Source: Achromobacter xylosoxidans
GTDB lineage: Bacteria > Pseudomonadota > Gammaproteobacteria > Burkholderiales > Burkholderiaceae_B
NCBI RefSeq assembly: GCF_001457475.1
Contig: NZ_LN831029.1
Location: 2,232,001-2,296,000 of the forward strand
DNA: 64,000 nucleotides
Reading direction: 5' to 3'
A program made the translations under genes and the position numbers. This document shows, in pieces, positions 34,034 to 43,970 of this stretch. Below the pieces are notes generated by a model. That model did not search any database, had not been told where the DNA came from, and saw only the letters and a list, made by a program, of their open reading frames with translations. How positions within the stretch are numbered: position 1 is the first letter of the stretch; each line of letters starts with the position of its first letter.

Positions 34034-35668
34034 TCAGGCCGCGGCCTGCGCCTGGGTCGGATCCCAGTGCTGGCCGGGCACGGCGGCGATGAGTTGTTGC
34101 GTGTAGGCGTGCTGCGGGTTGTCGAAAATCTGGCTGGGCGATCCGTATTCCACCACTTTGCCCCGGTGCATGACCAGCACCGAATTGCAGATCTGGGCGG
34201 CCACGCGCAGGTCGTGGGTGATGAACACCAGCGCGATCTTCAGGCGCTGCTGCAGGTCGTGCAGCAGTTGCAGCACCTGCGCCTGCACCGACACGTCCAG
34301 CGCCGATACCGATTCGTCGGCCACCAGCACCTTGGGTTCCAGCGCCAGGGCGCGGGCGATGCCGATGCGCTGGCGCTGGCCGCCGGAGAACTGGTTGGGG
34401 TAGCGGTCGAACGCCGACGGGTCCAATCCCACCAGCGACAGCAGCTCGCGCACGCGAGCCTCGGCCTGGGCGCGCGGCACGCCGTTGGCGACCGGGCCGT
34501 CGCTGATGATGCGGCCAACGGTATGGCGCGGGTTGAGCGAGGCGAAGGGATCCTGGAAGATCATCTGGATGTCCTTGCGCAGCGGCCGGAAGCGCGATTC
34601 GGGCATGGCGGCGATGTCCTGGCCGTTGAAGATCAACTGGCCGCCGTTGATGCCGACCAGCTTGAGCAGGCACTTGCCGATGGTCGACTTGCCCGAGCCC
34701 GACTCGCCGACGATGCCCAGCGTCTCGCCGCGCCGCACGCTGAAGCTGACGCCGTCGACCGCATGCACCTCGCGCTTGCCGCCCAGCCAGCCATGGCCGA
34801 CGACGTAGGTCTTTCTCAGGTCCTTCACCTCCAGCACCGGCTGTTCCGGCGTGGCGGCGGCGCGTTCCTCGCCGCGGCGGTGCGGCACCGCGGCGATCAG
34901 GCGCTGGGTGTAGGGATGGCGCGGACGGTTCAGCACTTCCTCGGCCGGGCCCTGTTCGACCAGCACGCCTTTTTCCATCACCGCCACCCGGTGCGCGATC
35001 TCGGCCACCACGCCGAAATCATGGGTGACGAACATCACGCCCATGCCCTTTTCCTTCTGGATGCGGGCGATCAGCGCCAGGATCTGGGCCTGGGTGGTGA
35101 CGTCCAGCGCCGTGGTCGGCTCGTCGGCGATCAGCAGCGCCGGTTCCAGCGCCAGCGCCATGGCGATCATGACGCGCTGGCGCTGGCCGCCCGACAGGCG
35201 GAAGGGATAGACATGGTAGAGCGTGGCCGGATCGGGCAGGCCGACGAAGGCCAGCAGTTCCAGCGTGCGCCGCATGCGCTCCGGTCCGGGATAGGCGTTG
35301 TGGACCCGCATGACCTCGTTGATCTGTTCGCCCACCGTCATCAGCGGATTCAGCGCCGACAGCGGTTCCTGGAAGATCATGGCCATGTCCTTGCCGCGCA
35401 TGCCTTGCAGGGTGGCTTCGTCCTGGCGCAGCAGGTCGGTGCCGCGCAGCAGGATGCGGCCCTGCTGCGGCGTCAGGTAGTCGGGCAGCAGGCCCATGAT
35501 GGCGTTGGCGCTCATGGACTTGCCCGAGCCGGACTCGCCGACGATGCAGAGGATCTCGCCGGCGTGGATGTCGTATGACACGTCCTGCACCGCGAACGGA
35601 CGGTCGCCGCCGCGGGGCAGGGCGATGCTGAGGTTCTGGATGGACAGCAGGGGCGGGGAAGCGTTCAT
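34034..35668 (-). CDS. Peptide-type ABC transporter, fused double ATPase (DppD-DppF/GsiA-like)
   Basis: A 544-residue cytoplasmic ATPase with two nucleotide-binding domains, each of the Opp/Dpp type. Walker A: GESGSGKS at 44-51 and 321-328. Signatures: [16 protein letters not shown] and [16 protein letters not shown]. Walker [13 protein letters not shown] and [12 protein letters not shown]. Note the DES instead of DEP in the second half. Each half ends with the [12 protein letters not shown]-type substrate-transporter motif. It powers the two permeases encoded immediately upstream. Confidence 0.94.
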   Translation of the reverse strand: MNASPPLLSIQNLSIALPRGGDRPFAVQDVSYDIHAGEILCIVGESGSGKSMSANAIMGLLPDYLTPQQGRILLRGTDLLRQDEATLQGMRGKDMAMIFQEPLSALNPLMTVGEQINEVMRVHNAYPGPERMRRTLELLAFVGLPDPATLYHVYPFRLSGGQRQRVMIAMALALEPALLIADEPTTALDVTTQAQILALIARIQKEKGMGVMFVTHDFGVVAEIAHRVAVMEKGVLVEQGPAEEVLNRPRHPYTQRLIAAVPHRRGEERAAATPEQPVLEVKDLRKTYVVGHGWLGGKREVHAVDGVSFSVRRGETLGIVGESGSGKSTIGKCLLKLVGINGGQLIFNGQDIAAMPESRFRPLRKDIQMIFQDPFASLNPRHTVGRIISDGPVANGVPRAQAEARVRELLSLVGLDPSAFDRYPNQFSGGQRQRIGIARALALEPKVLVADESVSALDVSVQAQVLQLLHDLQQRLKIALVFITHDLRVAAQICNSVLVMHRGKVVEYGSPSQIFDNPQHAYTQQLIAAVPGQHWDPTQAQAAA

Positions 35669-35677
35669 GCCGGTCTC

Positions 35678-36517
35678 CTATTCGCCGCGCTTGCGCAGTT
35701 GCGGGTTGAGGGCGTCGTTCAGGCCTTCGCCGATCAGGTTGATGGCCAGCACGGTCAGCAGGATGGCCACGCCCGGCCACACGCTCATCCACCAGGCTTC
35801 GCGGATCATGGTGCGGGCCGCGCCGATCATGAAACCCCAGCTCATCTCGTTGCGGTCGCCCAACCCCAGGAAGGACAGCGACGATTCGGTCAGGATGGCG
35901 GTGGCCACCATGAACGAGGCCGAGACGATGATGGGCGACATGGCGTTCGGCAGGATCTGCGTGCCGACGATGCGCGCCGGCGTCTGGCCGATGACGATGG
36001 CGGCCTGCACGAACTCGCGCTGCTTCAGGGTCATGAACTCGGATCGAACCAGCCGCGCCGCCGGCGGCCAGGACACCACCGCGATCGCGCCCATGATGGA
36101 ATACATCGACGGCCCGAGGATCGCCACCAGCACCACCGCCATCGCCAGCTGCGGGATGGTCTGGAAGAACTCGGTGAAGCGCATCAGCGCGTCGTCGACC
36201 CGGCCGCCGCAGTAGCCGGCGATGGCCCCGACGACGATGCCGAACACCAGCGCCACGGCGGTCGACAGCAGGCCCACCATCAGCGAGACCCGCGCGCCCC
36301 ACACCAGGCCGGCGGTGATGTCGCGGCCCAGCATGTCGGTGCCGAAGGGGTAGGCGGCATCGGTGAAGGGCGGGATCAGCGGATCGGCCACCATCATCCA
36401 GGGCGAATCCTCGTACAGCAGCGGCGCGGCCAGCGCCACGATCACCACGGCCAGCACGATGGCCAGTCCGGCCACCGCGCCGTAGTTGCGCATATAGCGT
36501 CGGGCGAATTGCTTCAT
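35678..36517 (-). CDS. Peptide-type ABC permease (DppC-like)
   Basis: Inner-membrane permease, 279 residues, about six helices. The N-terminal OppC-type segment is followed by the FGTDMLGRDITAGLVWGARVSL motif in part. The EAA-like loop is REFVQAAIVIGQTPARIV...ILPN. Its start codon overlaps the DppB-like stop as ATGA (36514-36517), so the two permeases are translationally coupled. Confidence 0.93.
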   Translation of the reverse strand: MKQFARRYMRNYGAVAGLAIVLAVVIVALAAPLLYEDSPWMMVADPLIPPFTDAAYPFGTDMLGRDITAGLVWGARVSLMVGLLSTAVALVFGIVVGAIAGYCGGRVDDALMRFTEFFQTIPQLAMAVVLVAILGPSMYSIMGAIAVVSWPPAARLVRSEFMTLKQREFVQAAIVIGQTPARIVGTQILPNAMSPIIVSASFMVATAILTESSLSFLGLGDRNEMSWGFMIGAARTMIREAWWMSVWPGVAILLTVLAINLIGEGLNDALNPQLRKRGE

Positions 36518-37521
36518 GCCGCGGCTCCTTGTTGCGCGCCCGCGCTGATGCGTGGATCGATCAGGCGATACAGCACGTCGGTCAACAGGTTGAACACCAC
36601 CACCATGATCGAGGTCACCAGGAAAATGCCCAGCAGCAGCTGGTAATCGCGTTGCAGCAGCGCGTCGAACATCAGTCGGCCGATGCCGGGCCAGGCGAAC
36701 ACGGTCTCGGTCAGCACCGCGCCGCCGGCCATCTGGCCGAGCTGGATGCCGGCGAAGGTGATCACCGGCAAGAGTGCGTTGCGCAGCACGTGGGCGCGGA
36801 TCACGCGGCCGGGGCTGACGCCCTTGGCGCGCGCGGTCTTGACGAAGTCCATGCCGATCACTTCCAGCATCGAGGCGCGCGTCAGGCGTACGTACACCGC
36901 CATGAAGAAGCAGCCCAGCGTCACCGTCGGCAGGATCAGGTGCTGCGCGATGTCGGCCGCGCGGGCCCAGCCGGTCAGGCCGGCGCCCACGGTTTCCATG
37001 CCGAAGGCTGGCAGCCAGCCCAGCACCACCGAGAACAGCAGGATGCCCATCAGCGACAGCCAGAACAGCGGCGTGGCATACAGCAGCAGCGCGCCGGTCA
37101 TGACCGAGCTGTCGATCCAGCGGCGCTTGTTGCGGTAGCGCGCCTTGGCCGCGACCACGCCCAGCAGCACGCCCAGCACGATCGAGAAGACGAAGGCGCA
37201 CGACATCAACAGGAAGGTGGCGGGCAGGCGTTCGACGATCAGGTCCAGCACCGGCACGTGGTTGCGGTAGGAAAAGCCCAGGTCCAGCTGGACCACGCCC
37301 TTCAGGTACAGGAACAGCTGCGTCAGCACCGGCTTGTCCAGCCCGAACGCGACGCGCAGTTGCTCGACGTAGGCGGCATCGCCCGCGCCGGCCTGCCCCG
37401 CCAGCACGGCGGCGGGGTCGCCGGGCGCCAGGCGGATCAGGAAGAAATTGATGATGACCACGCCCAGCACGACCACCAGGGCCTTGCCGATGCGCGAAAC
37501 CAGGAAAGACAGGAATTTCAT
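36514..37521 (-). CDS. Peptide-type ABC permease (DppB-like)
   Basis: Inner-membrane permease, 335 residues. It starts FLVSRIGKALVVVLGVVIIN, followed by RLAPGDPAAVLAGQ, the DppB signature, and LDLGFSYRNHVPVLDLI. The coupling loop is DFVKTARAKGVSPGRVIRAH, ending in LRNALLPVITFAGIQLG. It is 91 bp downstream of the binding-protein gene, a common spacing that lets the binding protein be made in excess. Confidence 0.94.
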   Translation of the reverse strand: MKFLSFLVSRIGKALVVVLGVVIINFFLIRLAPGDPAAVLAGQAGAGDAAYVEQLRVAFGLDKPVLTQLFLYLKGVVQLDLGFSYRNHVPVLDLIVERLPATFLLMSCAFVFSIVLGVLLGVVAAKARYRNKRRWIDSSVMTGALLLYATPLFWLSLMGILLFSVVLGWLPAFGMETVGAGLTGWARAADIAQHLILPTVTLGCFFMAVYVRLTRASMLEVIGMDFVKTARAKGVSPGRVIRAHVLRNALLPVITFAGIQLGQMAGGAVLTETVFAWPGIGRLMFDALLQRDYQLLLGIFLVTSIMVVVFNLLTDVLYRLIDPRISAGAQQGAAA

Positions 37522-37612
37522 GCTCTGGGTCCTCCGTGGACGGGCGCGGACGTCCGTCGCGCGGCCGGGCGCCGCGGGCGGGCCGGATGGCGCCGCCCGC
37601 GGCTTGCGGCGT

Positions 37613-39187
37613 TTACTTCTCGATGTAGACGTCGTCGAACGATTCGTTCAGGCCGATGGCGGTCTTGACCAGGTTCTTGACGTTGGCGCGATACAGCGTG
37701 GGGAACTCCATGTCCACCAGGAAGCCATTGGCGACTTCATTGACCAGCGTGGTCTGCAGCTGCGTGTAGAGCGCCTGGCGCTTGGCCGGATCGACTTCGG
37801 ACGCGGCGGCCTCCCACTGCTTGTCGGTCTCGGGGTTGCTGTAGCCCTGCACGTTGGCGAACGGCGATCCCTTGACGATGTTGGAGGAGATGTACAGGCG
37901 CTGCACGCCCAGCGCCGGATCGCCGTACTGGTAGGTGAAGTTGGTGGTCAGGTCGAAGTCCCAGTTGCCGGTGCGGCTGGCCCAGCCGCCGGCGTCGGTC
38001 GATTCCAGGTTGACCTTGAAGCCCAGCTGCTCGAGCGCCTGCTTGGTGTATTCGCCCAGACGGTCCCAGGTCGAGCCGTACGGGAAGCTCAACTGGCGGA
38101 TGGTGTAGTCGCCAGGCTTGATGCCCGATTCCTTGATCAGCGCGCGCGCCTTCTTCATGTCGAAGGGCATCGGCGGCATGTTCTTGTCGTAGAACATCTC
38201 GGTGGTGACGAACGGGCTGGTCGAGACCTTGCCCAGGCCGAAGAAGATGTTGTTGACCACCATGTTGCGGTTGATCGCGGCCATCACCGCCTGGCGCACC
38301 TTCAGGTTGTCGAAGGGCGGCTTGCGCATGTTGAAGATCAGGTAGGCCTGGGGCGAGAACATCTCCCAGCCGGCAGTGGTGTATTCCACCTTGGGCAGGG
38401 CGCGCAGGCGCTTGATGTCGACGTTGTCGACGTCGCCGCCACGCAATACGTCGACGCTGCCGCGCTCGAACGCCACCGCGCGCGAGGCCGCGTCCGGGAT
38501 CACGTTGAACACCAGCTCATCCAGGTAGGGTTTGCCGGGCTTCCAGTAGTCGGGGTTGCGCGCCAGCTTGATGTATTCGCCGCGTTTCCATTCCTTGAAC
38601 ACGAACGGGCCGGTGCCGATCGGTTTCTGGTTGGCCGGGTTGGTCATGTAGTCGGTGCCGGCGTAGATGTGCTTGGGCATCATCGGCGCGAAGCCGGGTT
38701 CGAACATCAGCATGAAGGCCGGGAATGGCGATTTCAGCTTGATGACCACCGTCTTCGGGTCGCTGGCCTGCACCGAATCGACGAACTTGTTCAGAATCAC
38801 GCGGGCCCGCGCATGGGTCTTGGGCAGCATGTCCGACAGCGTGAAGACCACGTCGTCGGCGGTGAACGGCTTGCCGTCGTGCCACTTGACGTTGTCCTGC
38901 AGGTGGAAGGTGTAGGTCAGGCCGTCGCTCGAGGCTTCCCACGACTTGGCCAGGCCGGGCTGGGGCTTGAGGTCGGTGCTGTACGTCAACAGGCTTTCGT
39001 AGATCTTGCCGGCGACGAACTGGGTGGGACCCTGCTGGTTGATGGCCGTGACGATCACGGGCGGCTCGGGCTGGACGATCATGTTGAGCGTGCCGCCCTT
39101 GGTCTGGGCCAGCGCCTGCGTGGCGGGCAAGGCGGCCGCCAGGACCAGGGCGCCGATGCTGAGGGAGAACCAAGTCTTCGATTTCAC
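37613..39187 (-). CDS. ABC substrate-binding protein, family 5 (DppA-like)
   Basis: Periplasmic receptor, 524 residues, with a Sec signal (WFSLSIGALVLAAALPATQALA). It shows the SBP-5 layout: YESLLTYSTDLKPQPGLAKS near the N-terminus, HLQDNVKWHDGKPFTADDVV, and PIGTGPFVFKEWKRGEYIKL. SBP-5 receptors bind peptides but also glutathione, nickel, polyamine conjugates or opines. The gene begins a transporter sub-operon. A 195-bp gap separates it from the aldehyde dehydrogenase gene and may contain a separate promoter, though I see no convincing one. Confidence 0.93.
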   Translation of the reverse strand: MKSKTWFSLSIGALVLAAALPATQALAQTKGGTLNMIVQPEPPVIVTAINQQGPTQFVAGKIYESLLTYSTDLKPQPGLAKSWEASSDGLTYTFHLQDNVKWHDGKPFTADDVVFTLSDMLPKTHARARVILNKFVDSVQASDPKTVVIKLKSPFPAFMLMFEPGFAPMMPKHIYAGTDYMTNPANQKPIGTGPFVFKEWKRGEYIKLARNPDYWKPGKPYLDELVFNVIPDAASRAVAFERGSVDVLRGGDVDNVDIKRLRALPKVEYTTAGWEMFSPQAYLIFNMRKPPFDNLKVRQAVMAAINRNMVVNNIFFGLGKVSTSPFVTTEMFYDKNMPPMPFDMKKARALIKESGIKPGDYTIRQLSFPYGSTWDRLGEYTKQALEQLGFKVNLESTDAGGWASRTGNWDFDLTTNFTYQYGDPALGVQRLYISSNIVKGSPFANVQGYSNPETDKQWEAAASEVDPAKRQALYTQLQTTLVNEVANGFLVDMEFPTLYRANVKNLVKTAIGLNESFDDVYIEK

Positions 39188-39382
39188 TGCGAGCCTCCGG
39201 GCTGGAAGAGGGTTGTCAGGTGGCCGCGCGTCACGCGGCGTGTGCCGGCTATGACAAGCAAACCTCGTGCCACCTGTTTCTCGGGGAACTGCGGGGTGGA
39301 GCTGCTACAACAATGCTACGTATGGGTGCAGAGACGGCGCCGCGCACCAATGCGGCGACAGACGAGGTGCACGGTGGGCGCG

Positions 39383-40882
39383 CTATTGGGTGATGTCGAT
39401 CCAGGTGGTTTTGAGGTCGCTGTACTTGTCCAGCGCGTGCAGCGATTTGTCGCGGCCGAAGCCCGACTGCTTGACGCCGCCGAACGGCACGGTGATATCG
39501 CCATCGGCGTAGCAATTGACCCACACCAGGCCGGCGCGCAGGCGGCGCGACAGGCGGTGCGCGCGGCCCAGGTTGGCGGTCCACAGGCCGGCGCCCAGGC
39601 CGTACGAGGAATCGTTGGCCAATGCGATGGCTTCGTCTTCCGTATGGAAGCGCTGCGCCGCCAGCACCGGGCCGAAGATCTCCTCGCGGATCAGCGTGCT
39701 GGAGGCGTCGGCGCAATCGAAGATGGTGGGCTCGATGTAGAAGCCGCCGCCCTCAGCGTGCAACTGGCGCCCGCCGATGCGCAGTGTCGCGCCCTCGGCC
39801 TGGCCGGCCGCGATGCGCGCCATGACCGAGCGCGTCTGGCGCTCGTCGACCATGGCGCCCAGCGCCGTGGCCGGATCCAGCGGGTTGCCCGGCCGCATCT
39901 CGGCGGCGTGGTGCGCCACTTTTTCCATGAAGGCGTCGTAGATGGCGTCGTGCACGTACAGGCGCGAGCCGGCGATGCACACTTCGCCCTGGTTCGAGAA
40001 GATCGCCAGCGCGGCGATCAGCGCGGCGCGGTCCAGGTCGGGGCAGTCCTCGAAGACGATGTGCGGCGACTTGCCGCCGCATTCCAGCCATACGCGCTTC
40101 AGGTTCGATTCGCCCGAATAGCTCATGAAGCGCTTGCCGGTCGCGGTGGAGCCGGTGAACGCCACGCAGTCCACGTCCGGATGCAGGCCCAGCGCGCTGC
40201 CCGCGACCGGACCCGTGCCGGGCACCACGTTGAACACGCCCGCGGGGATGCCGGCCTGCTCGGCCAGCGCCGCCAGCCGCAGCGCGCTCAGGGACGACTG
40301 CTCGGCCGGCTTGAGGATCACACTGTTGCCGGCGGCCAGCGCCGGCGCGACCTTCCAGGCCGCCATCAGCAGCGGATAGTTCCAGGGAACCACGGCGGCC
40401 ACCACGCCGAGCGGTTCGCGCGTGACCGTGGCCAGGGCATTGCCCCCCGTCGGCGCGATCTCGTCGTAGCGCTTGTCGATGGCCTCGCCATACCAGGCGT
40501 AGCAATGCGCGGTTTCGGGCAGGTCGAAGGCCAGCGCGTCGTGGATCGGCTTGCCCATGTCCAGGGTTTCGATCAGCGCCAGTTCCTCGCTGTGTTCGGT
40601 GATGAGCTGCGCCAGCCGCGTCAGGCGCGCCTTGCGTTCGCGCGGCGCCAGTTGGGACCAGACGCCGGCTTCGAAGGCGCGGCGGGCGGCCGCCACGGCG
40701 CGGTCGACGTCGGCCGCGCCGCAGGCGGCCACGTCGGCCAGCTTGCGGCCGTCGATCGGGCTGGTGGCCGCGAAGGTGGCGCCGTCGGCGGCGTCGGCGT
40801 AGGCGCCATCGATGTAGGCCTGGCCGCGCAGCGTCAGCGCAGCGGCGCGGGCTTGCCAGTAGTCGAGGGTATGCAGGGTCAT
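39383..40882 (-). CDS. NAD(P)-dependent aldehyde dehydrogenase (PuuC-like)
   Basis: A 499-residue aldehyde dehydrogenase with all key residues: N168 (VPWNYP), general base E267 (WLECGGKSP) and nucleophile C302 (NQGEVCIAGSRLYV). The sequence pattern (TGSTATGKRFM, GGVKQSGFGRDKSLHALDKY) resembles PuuC, KauB and related enzymes that oxidise amino-aldehydes such as gamma-glutamyl-aminobutyraldehyde. It lies 15 bp after the M20 amidohydrolase. It probably oxidises an aldehyde formed from an amine released by the pathway. Confidence 0.92.
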   Translation of the reverse strand: MTLHTLDYWQARAAALTLRGQAYIDGAYADAADGATFAATSPIDGRKLADVAACGAADVDRAVAAARRAFEAGVWSQLAPRERKARLTRLAQLITEHSEELALIETLDMGKPIHDALAFDLPETAHCYAWYGEAIDKRYDEIAPTGGNALATVTREPLGVVAAVVPWNYPLLMAAWKVAPALAAGNSVILKPAEQSSLSALRLAALAEQAGIPAGVFNVVPGTGPVAGSALGLHPDVDCVAFTGSTATGKRFMSYSGESNLKRVWLECGGKSPHIVFEDCPDLDRAALIAALAIFSNQGEVCIAGSRLYVHDAIYDAFMEKVAHHAAEMRPGNPLDPATALGAMVDERQTRSVMARIAAGQAEGATLRIGGRQLHAEGGGFYIEPTIFDCADASSTLIREEIFGPVLAAQRFHTEDEAIALANDSSYGLGAGLWTANLGRAHRLSRRLRAGLVWVNCYADGDITVPFGGVKQSGFGRDKSLHALDKYSDLKTTWIDITQ

Positions 40883-40897
40883 GACGAGGTCCTCGAT

Positions 40898-42139
40898 TCA
40901 GCGCGCGGCGTTGGCGCGGGCCACCATGGCGTCCAGCAGCACGTTGCAGCCGGCTTCCAGGTGCGCGGGCTGCGCGTCTTCGATTTCGTTGTGGCTGATG
41001 CCGTCCTTGCACGGCACGAAGATCATGGCGGTGGGCGCCACGGCTGCCATGTAGACGGCGTCGTGGCCGGCGCCGGTGACGATGTCCATGGCCGGCAGGC
41101 CGCGGCGCGCGGCGCCCTGGCGCACCTTCTCCACCAGATCGGGATCGAACGGGGTGGGGCGGAAGTACTGCACGTCCTTCACCTCCACCTGCACGCCGTG
41201 CCTGTCGGCGATCTCGCGGCAGGCCTCGCGCCATTGCTGGTCCATGCGCGTGAGCGTGGCCTCGTCCTCGTGGCGGAGGTCGGTGGTGAAACGCACCTGG
41301 CCCGGGATCACGTTGCGCGAGCCGGGGTGCGCGTGGATCTCGCCCACCGTGCCGCGCCCGTGCGGCTGGTGCGCGTTGGCGATGTTGATGACCGCCTGCA
41401 CCAGGTAGCTGGCGGCGAACAGCGCGTCGCGGCGGATGCCCATGGGCGTGGGGCCGGCATGCATCTCCATGCCGGTCACGGTGACGTCGTACCAGCGCAG
41501 GCCGAGCGAGCCGGTCACCGCGCCGATCACTTTTTCTTCGTGCTCCAGGATCGGACCCTGCTCGATGTGGGCCTCGAAATAGGCATCCACCGGGCGGCCG
41601 CCGACCGGTTCCGTGCCGGCGTAGCCGATGGCCTGCAGCTCGTCGCGCACCGCCAGTCCCTTGGCGTCGCGCGCGCTCAGCGCCGTCTCCAGCGAGAACT
41701 TGCCGGCGAACACGCCCGAGCCCATCATCACCGGCACGAAGCGCGAGCCTTCCTCGTTGGTCCAGATGGCCAGCTCCAGCGGCGCTTCGGTCTGCACGCC
41801 GGCATCGTTCAGGGTGCGCATCACCTCCAGGCCGGCCAGCACGCCGAAACAGCCGTCGAACTTGCCGCCGGTGGGCTGCGTGTCGATGTGGCTGCCGGTC
41901 ATCACCGGCGCCAGCGCGTCGTTGCGGCCGGCGCGGCGGGCAAAGATGTTGCCCACCTGGTCCACGCGGATCGTCAGGCCGGCGTCGCGCATCCAGCCGG
42001 TGACCAGGTCGCGGCCCTGGCCGTCGAGCGCGGTCAGGGCCAGGCGGCAGTTGCCGCCCTTGGGCGTGGCGCCGATCTCGGCCAGATCCATCAGGGATTG
42101 CCAGAGCCGGTTGCCGTTGACGGACAGGGATGAAGTCAT
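40898..42139 (-). CDS. M20-family Zn amidohydrolase (carbamoylase/allantoate amidohydrolase type)
   Basis: A 413-residue cytoplasmic hydrolase with a two-metal site: H84 and D86 (GSHIDTQPTGGKFDG, with bridging D95), then E129-E130 (WTNEEGSRF). The PTPMG and GSRNVIPGQVRFTTDLRH dimerisation-domain motifs are those of N-carbamoyl-L-amino-acid hydrolase, beta-ureidopropionase and allantoate amidohydrolase. The exact substrate cannot be read from the sequence. It is located between the TPP enzyme and aldehyde dehydrogenase genes with 18 and 15 bp gaps. Confidence 0.9.
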   Translation of the reverse strand: MTSSLSVNGNRLWQSLMDLAEIGATPKGGNCRLALTALDGQGRDLVTGWMRDAGLTIRVDQVGNIFARRAGRNDALAPVMTGSHIDTQPTGGKFDGCFGVLAGLEVMRTLNDAGVQTEAPLELAIWTNEEGSRFVPVMMGSGVFAGKFSLETALSARDAKGLAVRDELQAIGYAGTEPVGGRPVDAYFEAHIEQGPILEHEEKVIGAVTGSLGLRWYDVTVTGMEMHAGPTPMGIRRDALFAASYLVQAVINIANAHQPHGRGTVGEIHAHPGSRNVIPGQVRFTTDLRHEDEATLTRMDQQWREACREIADRHGVQVEVKDVQYFRPTPFDPDLVEKVRQGAARRGLPAMDIVTGAGHDAVYMAAVAPTAMIFVPCKDGISHNEIEDAQPAHLEAGCNVLLDAMVARANAAR

Positions 42140-42157
42140 GGTGATCCTCGTTCGGTG

Positions 42158-43873
42158 TTAGTGGGTGGAGGCGGCGGCCTGGCGGGCCAGCGCCGCGTCG
42201 CGGATGGCGGTGAGGGTCTGGCCGGGGGCGATGCCGTCGGCGTCGTAGCGGATTTCCAGCAGCGCGGGCCGGCGTTCGCGCTCGGCGTAGGCCAGCGCGC
42301 GGTCGAACGCCGCGGCGAAATCCTCGGTGCGCTCGACGGCTTCGCCATAGCCGCCGTAGCCGCGCACGATCTGTGTGAAATCGGGGTTCTCGAAGTCCAG
42401 CGCGATCGGGCGTCCGGGAAACTCGCGTTCCTGGTGCGCGCGGATGGTGCCCCACATGCCGTTGTTGAACACCAGCACCACGATGCCCAGCCGGTACTGC
42501 TGGGCCACGCCCAGTTCCTGCAGGTTCATCTGGAAGCAGCCGTCGCCGGCATAGCAGACCACGGTCTTGCCGGGGTATTCGAGTTTGGCCGAGACCGCCG
42601 CCGGCAGGCCGTAGCCCATCGATCCCACGGTGGGCGCCAGGCTGGTGCCCGGACCGGTGAACTGGCGATAGCGGTGCGGATACAGCGCGTAGTTGCCCGC
42701 GCCCACCGTGATGCAGGCGTCCGGCGCCAGCCGCTGGTTGACCAGCGCGGCCACGGCGTCCAGGCCCAGCGGGCCGGGCGAGGGCAGCGGCGTGAGCGAA
42801 TCCAGGTACTCGGCATGGGCCGCGCGCACCGCCGCGCCGCGGGGCGTGGCGTGGGCAGGCCGCAGCGAGGCGACCGCTTGTGCGAACCCGGCCACGCTGG
42901 CCGCGATGGCCTGGGTCGGGGCGTAGACGCGGCCCGGTTCCTGCGGATCCGGATGGACATGGATCAGCGCCTGCCGCGGCAGCGGGCTCTCGATCAGCTG
43001 GTAGCCCTCCGTGGTGGCCTCGCCCAGCCGCGTGCCGACAGCGAGCACCAGATCGGCGTTCCTGATGCGGGCCCGCAGCGCCTCGGTCATGCCCCAGCCC
43101 ATCTGGCCGGCGGCATTGGGATGGCGCTGGTCGAAACATTCGAGCCGGCGCCATGCGGTCGCCACCGGCAATTCGAAGCGTTCGGCGAAGGCGGCGATCT
43201 GCCCGATCGCGTCGGCATTCCAGCCGCTGCCGCCCAGCACCATGACGGGCCGTTCGGCCTGGTCGAGCAATTGGCGCATGCGTTCCAGGTCGGACTGGCC
43301 GGGGCTGGCGGCCACGCGCTGGTAGCGCGGCATGTCGGCCACTGTCGCGGTGCCCCACAGGGTGTCTTCCGGAAGCGCCAGCACCACCGGGCCGGGGCGG
43401 CCGCTGGTGGCGGTGGCGTAGGCGCGCGCCACGAATTCCGGAATGCGGTCGGTGCGGTCGATCTGCGCCACCCATTTGGCCATCTGGCCGAACATGCGGC
43501 GGTAGTCGATCTCCTGGAAGGCCTCGCGTTCGTAGAAGTCGTTGCCGACCTGGCCGACGAACAGGATCATCGGCGTCGAATCCTGGAAGGCGGTATGCAC
43601 GCCGATGCTGGCATTGGTGGCGCCCGGGCCGCGTGTGACGAAGCAGACGCCCGGTTCGCCGGTCAGCTTGCCATGCGCCTCGGCCATGTAGGCGGCGCCG
43701 CTTTCCTGGCGGCAGACCACCGGTTCGATGGCGCCGCGATGTTCATTGAGCGCATCGATGCAGGGCAGGTAGCTCTCGCCCGGGATCATGAAGATCCGCC
43801 GCGTGCCGTGGATGCGCAGCTGTTGCATCAAAATCTGGCCGCCATTGCGCGGCAGGGGGGCTACAACCGTCAT
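42158..43873 (-). CDS. Thiamine-diphosphate enzyme, acetolactate-synthase-like
   Basis: A 571-residue TPP enzyme from the start at 43873 (GGGAG seven bases upstream). It has catalytic E57 (VCRQESGAAYM) and the PYR-domain TRGPGATNASIGVHTAFQDS. The Mg-TPP motif is GDG (443-445) through NN (470-471). The FAD site of true acetolactate synthase is not clearly retained and no regulatory subunit is present, so it is unlikely to serve valine synthesis. It could be a decarboxylase or carboligase such as a sulfoacetaldehyde- or oxalyl-type enzyme. It is first of the catabolic genes after the GntR regulator. Confidence 0.88.
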   Translation of the reverse strand: MTVVAPLPRNGGQILMQQLRIHGTRRIFMIPGESYLPCIDALNEHRGAIEPVVCRQESGAAYMAEAHGKLTGEPGVCFVTRGPGATNASIGVHTAFQDSTPMILFVGQVGNDFYEREAFQEIDYRRMFGQMAKWVAQIDRTDRIPEFVARAYATATSGRPGPVVLALPEDTLWGTATVADMPRYQRVAASPGQSDLERMRQLLDQAERPVMVLGGSGWNADAIGQIAAFAERFELPVATAWRRLECFDQRHPNAAGQMGWGMTEALRARIRNADLVLAVGTRLGEATTEGYQLIESPLPRQALIHVHPDPQEPGRVYAPTQAIAASVAGFAQAVASLRPAHATPRGAAVRAAHAEYLDSLTPLPSPGPLGLDAVAALVNQRLAPDACITVGAGNYALYPHRYRQFTGPGTSLAPTVGSMGYGLPAAVSAKLEYPGKTVVCYAGDGCFQMNLQELGVAQQYRLGIVVLVFNNGMWGTIRAHQEREFPGRPIALDFENPDFTQIVRGYGGYGEAVERTEDFAAAFDRALAYAERERRPALLEIRYDADGIAPGQTLTAIRDAALARQAAASTH

Positions 43874-43970
43874 GCAAACACTCCCGGGGAGGTGCTGTCC
43901 GCGTCCGGCGCGGACTGGTTTCATGGCAAGGCAGGCGGCGCGGCGGCGCCGGCGGGATGGCGAGCGAAGC

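Noticed and set aside
37448..42133. 1561-codon plus-strand open frame
   Set aside because: It is a high-GC shadow lying opposite five well-supported genes (SBP, aldehyde dehydrogenase, amidohydrolase and parts of others). It has no recognisable domain.
42158..43873. Acetolactate synthase (ilvB) for branched-chain synthesis
   Set aside because: The context is catabolic and GntR-linked, no ilvN follows, and the FAD region is not clearly conserved. It was kept as a generic TPP enzyme.
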